Source: Deuterostichococcus epilithicus (taxonomy: Eukaryota > Chlorophyta > Trebouxiophyceae > Prasiolales > Stichococcaceae). Taken from it: a DNA stretch of 64,000 nucleotides. The translations under genes and the position numbers were made by a program. The DNA is taken from the NCBI GenBank assembly GCA_033439295.1, contig JAVTLE010000005.1, forward strand, positions 2,716,501 to 2,780,500, in the 5' to 3' direction. Position 1 is the stretch's first letter. Each line of letters begins with the position of its first letter. The notes beneath the pieces were generated by a model. The model saw only the letters and a list, made by a program, of their open reading frames with translations, did not search any database and was not told where the DNA came from. This document shows, one piece after another, positions 54,718-64,000 of the stretch.

Positions 54718-57700
54718 TCAAATCGCCCAGCTGGCCAGCTCCGCCGCCTCCGTGGGCAGCTCCACGAAGGGCCTAGTCAGCTGCCGCACCACGGACTCGC
54801 CGCAGAAGGGGTCCTCCGCCGCGACCAGCTCGTCCAGCTGCTGGGCAGCTGTCTCGGCCGACACGCCGCTGCCGTCCTCCAGCAGCACGCGCGCCGCCTT
54901 CAGGTCCGCTGCCGACACCTGCGTCCAGATGGCAGGGCTCTTGATGTCGGAGTCCGCTGCCACAAGGCCTGCGGCTTTGGGTCAGCCGAGCTGTGCAGTG
55001 CAGAGGTGCCGCTAAATGGTCATACTGTCACATGTCATACTGTCACATGTAACCACTGGAGCCAACTCTGTGCTCACACCCTGCAGACACCTCGGCACAG
55101 CCCTTTGCAATGAACGGAGCCCTTCGATCCGAGGGCTGCCTGGGGACGAGCTTCATCCAGAGACAGGCAGACGCGGCACGTGGACGGGTTTCCAGTGGGG
55201 AGGCTGACGTCGTTGCCCCACCTGCGCCAGCGTCTGCTGCAGGTAGGCGATGCGCGCCGCGACCTGCGGCGCCGCCAGCGCCGCCGCCTCGGCGCAGGCG
55301 CAGGCCCCGTGGAAGGCGTTGCCCGTGGGGAACAGCAGGCAGGGCGGCAGCGCGCCGCCTACGGGGCCCGCGGCCGGCGGCGGCGCCACCGCCAGCTGCC
55401 GCCCGCACGTGGCGCACGCCTCGCACAGGTCGACCGCCGCCGTCCGCTTCTCCAGCGCCGCCATGTCCCGCCTGCAGCTTCCCCGGACTGCTGCTGAGAC
55501 TATCATACCGGCACCTTGGCGTTCGTGGCACCTCCCTTCTCGGTGCCAGCGCACCCTGCGGCAGCGGAGGGCGCACACGAGCCTGCCGAGGAACAGATGC
55601 GGGCCAGCAAACGTGTGTGTGGAAGGGGCATTGAAGCGGGAGCTGCACCTGAGGGCGTCGGCGATGCGGGTGGCATCCTCCATCTCCGCTTTCAGCGCCT
55701 GGATCTGGGCGTTGTAGTCGGCCAGGCCGTCGCACAGGGCGCCCTTGAAGGCGTCGATGCGCGCGAAGTCGGGGAACAGCGGCAGCACGTCCTCGATCTT
55801 CACGGCGCCGCCCGCCTCACGTAGGAACTCGGACACCTGCCCGATGTTGTCGCCGCCCTCCTGCAGTTCAACAGGGTTTTGGGCAGATCTCAGCGCCATT
55901 CCAGGCAGCTCGCTTCTCTGGACTGAGTGTGCAATATGCAGCATCTCCAGTGCCCAGGTCCAAGTTGGCAGCAGGGAGAGCTGCCCCTCCTCGAAGCTGC
56001 GGCACAGCCCCCCGCTGGCATGCACACCAAGTCGCCAGGCGGCGGCCAGCTGCATGGCGGAACGGAAGCAACAAGCACACCGCACCTCCGCCGAGGCCGG
56101 CTGCGCAAAGAGGTGCGTGGCGATGGCCAGCCACGCCTGGCGGCGGCCCCCCTCGTCCGGGGGGCGCCGTGCGACGTCCGCCGCCAGCTGCCGGTCGAAA
56201 CGCAGCGCCAGCTGCACCGCGTCATCGTAGGCGCCCACTTCGCACAGCAGCGCCACGCACGCCTGCGGTAGGTGTGGCACAGCCCTGTCGGTGCCGTCAG
56301 AACGAGCCGCCACACCGATGCGCCAGGAGCTGGCGATACGCCACTGCATCGTTGGGGGCACTCGCCCGCTCACACAGCAGCGCGCGAGCAGGGGCACAAG
56401 TGGTCGTCAACCGCTGGGGAAGCACCTGCCTGAACTACCTCGCACAGCAGCGCCATGCGCACTTGCGTCGCAGGGGTCTCACGGCTGTCAAGACAGGGCA
56501 CACGACCGCGTGGGACGCACAGGCGGCTGGGTGCAAAGGCTGCAGCCTCCCAGCGCTGACTCTATCAGGATTCGCATTCGTCAAAACTCGCACCCGCAGG
56601 TGGCCATGGGAGCGGCACACGCGCAGGGCGGTGTGCGGGTCGTACAGAGGGCGGCCGCCCTCGTCGCGAGCTGAGGCCAGGTAGGCCAGCAGCCGCTCCT
56701 GGGGCCCCTCTGCCGCATACAGCGCCACCGCCAGCGCCGCCAGCGCCGCGTCCTGCCGGGGTCAACCGGCTTCGAGTCAAGTGCAAAAGCCCTTGTCATG
56801 CCCTTCCGTCGCTGCAGCGCTGCCGCCGGCGCCGCTCCCAGCCGGGCTGGGGCGCAGCGATTCGGTCAACATGCGAGTCGGCACACCGACGAGGGAGGCC
56901 ATCGTCGGCTCCTCCTCTGCCATATGCAGGTCCACATCAGATGCAATTTGGCAAGTCACTGAATGCTCGTATCAGGTCTTGTAAACCTCTGCTGGCTCGA
57001 GGACCGGCTCAAAGGAGAGACTAGCCCACACTGGCTGGGACTCGAGCGAGCGAACGCTGCACCTGGCACTGCAGCCGTTCGAGGGCGAACTGCACATAGC
57101 GCAGCGCCTGCCTCCGGGTCTCTGCGGGCGCACCCGCCTCCCCCAGCCGCAGCAGCGCCGGCAGCAGCCGCCTGCAGCATCAGAACGACTGTCCTTTTGC
57201 TCGACCGCCAACATTCGCGCCGCTGAGCAGCCAGGGTTGCTCCTGACGAGTGACAAGAGCCTGCGGATGGCTCACATGGTATTGCTCGAACCGAGCCAGG
57301 CTGACGAAAGACTACCTATACCGATGCAAGAGCAGCTCGTAGGTCGCACCTGGCTGCAGGATGGACGGAGGCCCCGCCGAGCAGGGCACATGCACTTTCG
57401 CAAAGTGTCAGGAGGCCCAGCTGCTCACCTGGGGTCCAGCGGCGGCTGCGCAGCCAGCCAGGCCTCGACGGCGGCGGCGGGCGCCGCGGCCATGAGCCCC
57501 GGTGCGAACTTGTAGGCCAGCTCCCGCGGCACGTCGGGCCGCCGCAGCAGCGCCAGCGCCCGGCTCGCGTCGCCGCGCGCCACCAGGTGCTCCACCACCG
57601 CCTCATTGTCCTGCGGATGCAGGATGCAGGCTGTAGGATGCAGGATGCAGATTACGAAATGCAGGCGTGAGCGAGGCTACCTCCATCACCGCCTTGCTGT

Positions 57701-60700
57701 CCTGCGCGCGTTTCAGGTTGTAACCTATAGGGTCGTCACGCTTTTGGGTGATGTGACAGATGGTGTGATCGGTCTGAGAAGATTTCGGCAGCATGGCATG
57801 TTGTGCCGGAGAGTGCAGCGCCTTGCAGCAGTGCCATCCAGCGGTGGACATTGCATGGTCTGTTGGTCCAGCATACGCGGGCGGCTTGGTGCCTCTTGCA
57901 AACGAGCGGCCTCGGCCGCAGCTCAGCTATGCATGGCGCTGCCTTGCCGCTTCTGTGTGCCGCTGTGAGGGCACCTCGCGGTAGGAGGCGAAGTGCATGA
58001 GGTCGTCCAGGCGGCCGTAGCTGGCCAGCAGGGCGGCCGTCACCCCTGGGTCCACCACCTCCACGTTGGCTTTCAGAAATGCCTGCGCAGTCGGTCATCA
58101 GGAGGCGGCAGTCACATGCAGCGTCGACCTGTCACAGCTCGACTGCAAAACGCACGCGGCGCATCACGGCAGACATGTGTGCAACCAAAGTTGTGAAGCG
58201 GGTACGTAGCACCAGGCAGAGCAGCCGCAGTCGACGGTGTTGCCGAGCGGTGGCCGCTCTGTAGGCTGTGCACAAGCTTCATGCCTGTCTAGCAACAGCA
58301 AGGGCCAGCTGCCTGATGGAGCAGGATTTTTCAAACATCACACACCTGCATATGTCACCAGTTGGTCCTTACAAAACAACTCACCTGCAGCTGTTGCTCG
58401 AGGGCGTCGACGGCGCCGCCGCTGCCACCTTCGACGCCACCGTCGCCGTTGCTGGCGCCCACGTGCGCGTCCAGCAGCGCCCGGTTGATTTGGTCCAGGT
58501 ACAGCTCCGTCAGCCAGGTGGCCACCATCGTCGACTGCGCACCCAGCGGTGTACTGTTCAGCAACGCAGAGTGACTTGGCCTAGGTGCAGCTCCGTGAGT
58601 CAGGTGGTCACCAACGTCGACTGTGGCACAGCACGAGCAGCACAAAAAGTGCTGTGAGCGCACAAGCAGTGCTGTGAGCGAGAGTTGATCACCGGCCTCA
58701 TCAGAGTAGGTGTCCCAAAGGGCGTCTGACAGGGCACCTCATACCCTGTTCAACAATTCTGAGGATGCGACCACATGTGACCAGGCTCTTGGGTCTGACT
58801 CGTGGTAGCCACCTGCGCCTTGTCAGAGGGTCCCAGCGTGTGCAGCTTTGTGAGCAGGAAGGTCTGCAGCGCCGCCGGCTCGCCCGCCTCCACAAGGCGC
58901 AACGCCACCTCCTCAAAGCTCGGCATGGCCGCCGTGACCTGTGGGAAACGATGCGAATCGGATTGTGTCAGGATATGCCGACTTCCCAACAACAGGGCGC
59001 TTCTCGGACAAGGACGTCGAAACGCACATGTCCTATCATGTGCAAGCATCCACCTCTGCCTCCCCATGAAGGGGGAGAGTCCTGCGTTGCCCAGCGCAGT
59101 CGACGCACAGGGTTGCGGACCGCAAGTCGCACACGAGTGCACCTTGCCCCACAGCTCGGCAGCGCGGCGAGCATCGCCCGCCGTCATGGCGACCTCCGCC
59201 GCGGCGCAGTTGATGGCATTGCGCTGGCCCTGGCCCCGGGCCGAGCGCAGCGCTGCCCGCCACTCCCGCCGCCGCAGGTGCACCGCCCACATGTCCCGGC
59301 CCTCATCCTCGATGCCCACCTCGAACAGCGCCTCCCCTGCGCAGGCAACAGACGCATGCTCGATGAGCAAGATGGCGAACAGGAAGCAGGAGTGGTTCAC
59401 CGCAGCCGGTTGGCCTGCCCGGCAGTGACCTGCAGTGCGAGATTGCGTGCGGTTTGGCATTGCAACAGACGTTGCATCGCTGGTGCCGGCCAAAGCAGAG
59501 GGCCCGGCATCATAGCGCAGGGTTCTGACCGCTCTGCCCGACATGCACCAGCTTGGCATTGTCAGGTCCACGTGTGCGACCAGCATCCATCAGCATCCAG
59601 CAGCATAGCGGACCCGTGAAAAGGTACACTGTGCCGGTGGCGGCGTCGGCGGTGAGGCCCAGCGGGTTGCCGATGGCATTGCGGCCCGTCAGCGGCACCT
59701 GCTGCACCACCTCCCGGCTCACGGCATTCAGCGCAACCACCTTGTGCGGGAAGAGCACCAGCACGTGGTGCTCTGTGACGGCCTGCGGGACACAGAGGAA
59801 CAGATTCTGTAAGGAATCGCAGATCAAATGCGTCTTGAGTAGCTTTCTGTGAGGCTGCTTTGGCTTGGAATGACCGAAGCTGAACGGCAATGGCAGCTCG
59901 ACCATTCTCGTCGAGGCCAAAGTCTGCATTGCGGCACAGCCAGAATCGCCTGTCGCTGCGTCATGACCCATCACACCCACAGTGATGGGTGGGCTGACTC
60001 GCGCCATTGTAGCACATGCTAAACCTGTCTGGATGCGAGGCGGCTGGCAGCTCACCACTGCAATAGGCGTGGCGGCGTGCGAGGCGGGCCCGTCCGGGTA
60101 AGGCAGCAGCCCAGCAGCCGCGCCGCCAAGGCACTGCAGCTCTGCCGTCACCTCCTGCTGCCCTGCCGCACTGGCGCTGCGGTCCAATGAGGTCGCTGCA
60201 CCCGACCTGTGGGCACAACGCCACCTTCGTGGGGTGCTCGTCGCATTGTCTCCACCAGTACAGATGGCTTGATGTCGCAACGAGGTGGATGCCTGCTGGA
60301 GCTCGTGCCGGAAGCCGCTCTGACTGATGGCATGGCCAGCTACTGAATCCTATGCCAGGATCCTGCCGCTGGCGGATCGTGAGCAGCGCCAGTCATGGAG
60401 CCCGGTCCAAACAATGCAGTTCACGAAATGGTCGAATTACCGCGAGGCTCGCGCCGCGCTGCCATGCATTGCTCACCTGCTGTCTGCCCGGCTGCTGGGT
60501 TGCTCGGCTGCGGACAGCTCCTCGGCTCCATCAACGCTGAGGCGGCCGGCGTACACTCCCGGCTCGGCCATCCAGGCGAAGCGGTCCGCGGCGCCGCCCC
60601 CCGGCGGCGAGTGCACCGCCAGCGCCCCCGCGCTGGCGCCAGCAGCTGGCGGCAGCTCCACGAAGTTTGCAGTCTCTGCGACGCACTTCGACATGGTGTG

Positions 60701-62334
60701 ACTTCAGCTGCCGCCAGGAGTGCCTTCGAGCAGAGAAGATAACGACACGTGCATTCTTGGCAGCATCATCAGGAGTCAAGAAGAGGGTTCTGTGTCCCCG
60801 AGTGCCGCCAGACTTTCAACCCACCTAATGAGCGGGAGGAGTAACCGGAGAAAGCGCCCTGCAGCCCTGGGCCGCCCAGGAACACGTACAGCCGCCCCGG
60901 CGTCGCCACCACCACCAATGCCGCGTCCCCCTCGCTCACCTGCGCAGCACGAGGCGGCAGCAGTGGTGTCGCAGCACAATTGCTGGCAGCCATCAGCTGT
61001 GACGGCCCCCAGACAACCTGTTGCCATGGCTGAAAGTGACTGGCAGATGAACGGCGTCTCCACGACAGAGAGGAAGGGGGGCCTATTCGCCGTCGCCGCT
61101 GCAAGAAGAGCGGGACAGTATCGAGTCCCGAGGCCGATGGCGAGCTGCTCGCGATGATGACTGTCTACATTTCCCACCCCAACCTTCTCCTCCCGTTTTC
61201 TGAGCACAGCCAGACCTGCTGGTAGCAACCGCGCACGGCGTGCGCGGGGGCGTCCAGCTCCAGCAGGGGTGCCCACAGGCGCTCCCGCTTGTCCTTCTCG
61301 TCCACCGCCAGGCAGTGCAATGCGCCCGCCTCGGTACCCACCAGCACCTCTCTGCGCGCCGGACGGATCAACGGATCTGCTTCGGATGCTAGGCAGGAGA
61401 GATCAGCGAAACAATCACTTCTGCAGTCGACTCGGATCCATGTCTCAAGCCATCCCATCAAACCATCCTCAGGATTGCTCAGCAGGCAGCATTAAGCAGA
61501 AACTCGATGGCAGAAAATCCCGGCGGCTACATCTAGCAACATGCGCTGCACTTGTGCTGCGGTCTAGACGCCGCACCCGGTGCTGCCGTCGCTGGTGTGG
61601 CTGGCGTCAAACGCCACCGCGCTGACGTCCACCCTCCGCAGCCGCGCCAGCGGCCGCGGCTTGGGCCACGTTGCGTGCAGGTAGTGCGTCTCCACATTGC
61701 CGCCGGCCGCCAGCACCACGAAGGTGTGCGCGCCGCTGCCGTCTGTGAACAGGCGGCGCACCGCCGCATCCGGGGCCTTGCTCAGCTCCACCTCCAGCAC
61801 TGCAGCGGAAGGCAGGGTCCGGGGTTCGTTTGGTTTGGTGGCAGTCCAGTCAGATCCGATTGCTCTGACATGCCAGCAGGGAAGCATGATGAGGGACCGG
61901 GTCGGATGCGTGGCCCAAGCACATGCGGCCAAGGCGAAGTGATGCACATCGGTGGGCGCTCACCTGGCGCTGAGCCGTGCGAGTATTCGTAGCGTAGCAA
62001 GAATGCGCGAGAGGTGGCCACCGTCACGCAGTCACTGCCAGCCGCCACCGCCACGACCTGCCCACGGCCCCTGCGGGATGGCGTCATGCGTGTCGGGCAA
62101 CATGCGTGGGTCTGCCACACATGTGAGGTGAGGCGATGCGTGCATGTCGATGAGTCGAGGACGGTGGAACCTGGTGATCTGCTGGTCGAAGCCTTCGAGC
62201 GAGAAGATTGGCGGCACGCCAGCGTCCACCGCTGCCATCGGAGTGCCGTTCTGGGCTGTGACTGCGGGCTGCGCAGCGCCTGTCTGGCTGGTGCGTGCTG
62301 CATTCTCCACCCAGTCATCGACGAGTGTTGCCAT
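54718..62334 (-). CDS. VPS18: VPS18, HOPS/CORVET tethering complex core subunit
   Basis: Seen: about 18 exons. The start (ATG at 62334) reads MATLVDDWVENAARTSQTG, then PPIFSLEGFDQQITRFH. A Pep3/Vps18 beta-propeller region follows: VAVAAGSDCVTVATSRAFLL, VGTEAGALHCLAVDEKDKR, VVVATPGRLYVFLGGPGL, HHVLVLFPHKVVALNAVS. Then comes the long alpha-solenoid: EGRDMWAVHLRRREWRAAL, LRLVEAGEPAALQTFLL, TWLTELYLDQINRALLDA, LASYGRLDDLMHFASYRE, VEHLVARGDASRALALLRR, CEVGAYDDAVQLALRFDR. Near the end are IEDVLPLFPDFARIDAFK and YNAQIQALKAEMEDA, then a RING-like zinc finger, CEACATCGRQL ... LLFPTGNAFHGACAC. The stop is at 54718. Known: VPS18 is a shared core subunit of HOPS and CORVET, which tether endosomes and vacuoles before SNARE fusion. 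The RING and the PLFPDF motif separate it from VPS11/39/41. Confidence 0.9.
55020..55049 (+). repeat. Perfect two-copy 15-bp tandem repeat in the last VPS18 intron
   Basis: TCATACTGTCACATG occurs twice in direct succession without a mismatch. It lies between the RING exon and the final exon of VPS18. Probably a replication-slippage product. Confidence 0.7.
57612..57650 (+). repeat. GGATGCA-type short tandem repeat at a VPS18 exon edge
   Basis: GGATGCA units occur four times with one interrupting GGCTGTA. They lie just outside the exon whose first residues read DNEAVVEHLVARG, at its acceptor side on the minus strand. Confidence 0.6.
58571..58626 (-). repeat. Decayed partial copy of a VPS18 exon inside the adjacent intron
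   Basis: This segment matches the neighbouring exon end at about 58481-58541, which encodes STMVATWLTELYLDQIN. The intronic copy would read STLVTT, a stop codon, then LTELHLGQ in the same frame, so it is non-coding. It is a local partial exon duplication with several substitutions. Confidence 0.7.
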
Positions 62335-62952
62335 GCTGTGCTGCGATTTAAACTGCCAGCCAGCAGGACTCAGATCAAGAATCGCGAGATGGCAGCAGAA
62401 GCCGCGTCCTTTGTTTCTGCGTCCATCGTGATGTTTTTGTTCTCTTTCTGAGAATCCAGATTGCAAATGCAGCTGCAAGTGTATCTTGACTGGGTGTGGA
62501 TCCTGTTCAATAGTTGAGCAGAACTCTCCCGAGCGGTGTGATGCCCCGTTCCAAGCCGAATCAGTCGTAAGACCGACTGGCCTGTGCTGGGCTGGGTGGG
62601 CAACAGCTGGACATGCAAGCGATGCGCCATGCGTGAGCAGTCAGGGGTGGCGAAGTGGTCCGTGCTGTGCCGGATGACGAAAGCGGAACGGGCAAGCAGC
62701 CGAGTTGCAGAGTTGCTGCAATTTGCCGAGCAGTTGCACATCATGTTGTATATGTGATGTGCTTGCTTCAGTCCAGACTGCCCGTCGTACGACGCTGACC
62801 AAGTGTCTCAGACTATACGTCGGAACTGCATACGACCACCTTGCAGCGACGCTCTGAACGACGTGAAGGGAATAAAACCACATGCAAGAGCTCGAAGTTG
62901 CACTAGGCCAGCTGGCATGCCTTAAGACAAATACCAGCAACCTGGAACCGTG
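62335..62952. promoter_or_regulatory. Divergent promoter region of VPS18 and prolyl 4-hydroxylase
   Basis: About 620 bases between start codons. No TATA box at a convincing distance and no extra exon were recognised. Open frames here are not homologous to anything I know. Confidence 0.45.
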
Positions 62953-64000
62953 ATGCCTCCCGTCAGCAAGCCCGTCCTGCTGCTGCTGATTTGCAGCGTA
63001 CTCTTGGCCAGCCGGTCGCTGAGCGAAGATGGGCAGCAGAGATCCGGCCGCAGCCTGCATGCTTCCGTGCAGACGAGCACCCGCAGGCCGGACGGGCTGG
63101 GTCCCAATGATCCCTGGTGCGGCACTCCGAGTTCGTGCATGGTTATGTGTTGTACTTATGCCTGCGACCGATGCCGTCCCTTGTGTCTCCTTGTTATGTG
63201 CCAAGTCTCCTGTGTGCCGCCACGCACGTCGAGCAGCCTCCCGCGCTGCGTGCCATGCGAGCATGGGCTCGCCGCGGCATCGATCCTCGCCGATCCTCAC
63301 CGGCTGGGAACCGTGCTGGCGCGCAGGATCGAGCACTTGTCCTGGAAACCCCGCGCCTGGGTGTACCACAACTTCATGACGCACGAGGAGTGCGACCACA
63401 TCATTGAGCTGGCGGCGCCCAGCATGGCGCGGTCCACAGTTGTGGACTCTGAGACTGGGGACTCTGTGCTGGACCCCATCCGCACCTCGCAGGGCACCTT
63501 CCTCTCGTGAGCGCCTTTCCGTCTTGCTTGCTTGTCTGCAGCCTCCTCTCACGAACTTGTTTCCATCCTGCCTGCCTGCCTGCCTGCACATGCCACAACG
63601 GGTGTGCCAGGTGTGGGCGCCATGTGGTGCACCCGCCTGTCGCCAGCGCCCGCCCCAGCTGTCCTGCTCTGAACATGTGCAAGATTACGCGCCGGGACTA
63701 GCTCGGGCTGGGCCAACTGCCTGCCAGCACCATGGCAAAACTGGGTGCAGGTACCATCTGCAAAGGGCGCTCAACTGTGTGCAATGCCCACCGCGCAAGC
63801 AGACAGCACAGTCTGCCGTGAAGTCTCAGAAACTGACCTGGGGTCTGGACTTGCAGGCGGTACCAGGACGAGGTGGTGCGAGATATTGAGGATCGCATGG
63901 CACACTGGACGCACTTGCCCGCCACCTTTGGCGAGGACCTGCAGGTGAATCCAGTCTGTCATGTAACCCAGACAAACCCCGACGTGCTTCCGGGAAGTGC
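62953..64000 (+). CDS. Prolyl 4-hydroxylase (2-oxoglutarate/Fe(II) dioxygenase), 5' part only
   Basis: Seen: the ATG at 62953 begins MPPVSKPVLLLLICSVLLAS, a signal peptide or signal anchor, followed by a basic Ser-rich stretch. A later exon (about 63320-63508) reads IEHLSWKPRAWVYHNFMTHE, ECDHIIELAAPSMARSTVV, then RTSQGTFLS. The next exon (about 63856-63944) reads RYQDEVVRDIEDRMAHWTHL. These are the N-terminal signatures of plant/algal P4H proteins (SWKPRA..YHNF.T..EC and RTS.GTFL). The iron- and 2-oxoglutarate-binding His-x-Asp...His...Lys residues lie beyond base 64000. Known: algal P4Hs hydroxylate proline in hydroxyproline-rich cell-wall glycoproteins in the ER/Golgi. Truncated by the window edge, not by damage. 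Confidence 0.85.

Overview
This window looks like nuclear DNA of a GC-rich, intron-dense green alga, most likely a trebouxiophyte (Chlorella/Coccomyxa-like; the lineage is inferred). Almost every gene is split by short GT-AG introns with TGCAG-type acceptors. The gene set is green-lineage: a PsbP-domain lumen protein with a twin-arginine leader, a plant-type FAN1 with UBZ4 and HIRAN domains, a plant-type LacZ-family GH2 beta-galactosidase and a transit-peptide CBM20 protein. TGTAA-type poly(A) signals follow several genes. I see no prokaryotic operon, CRISPR array, intact transposon or virus-like element.

Seventeen protein genes are supported, in this order: FAN1 (-, 3' end outside the window), a TMX-like thioredoxin membrane protein (+), a CBM20-SAP protein (-), GH2 beta-galactosidase (-), WDR43/UTP5 (+), proteasome beta5 (-), a COQ10/START-like protein (+), an HSP20 with a Pro-His-Gly-rich region (-), an NDUFB4-like complex I subunit (+), a SPRING1 homologue (-), SUMO (+), a TBC Rab-GAP (-), FGAM synthase (+), an EndoG/EXOG nuclease (+), PPD6 (+), VPS18 (-), and a prolyl 4-hydroxylase (+, truncated by the window end).

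The layout alternates strongly. Seven neighbour pairs are divergent, most with 430-650 bp between start codons, and convergent pairs are separated by about 250-880 bp. The genes are mostly housekeeping: DNA repair, ribosome assembly, proteasome, SUMO, purine synthesis, vesicle tethering, ER/Golgi quality control and plastid functions. They do not form one pathway.

The most unusual items are the CBM20+SAP architecture, the small heat-shock protein with a long PHG-rich region, an algal SPRING1 homologue with a second cysteine-rich domain, a 106-110 bp dispersed repeat found twice around/in the FGAM synthase gene, a decayed partial exon copy inside VPS18, and conserved-frame evidence for GC-AG introns. 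I found no clear case of a wholly new multi-gene system. Exon borders quoted were worked out by hand from reading frame and splice dinucleotides, and those given as 'about' may be off by a few bases.
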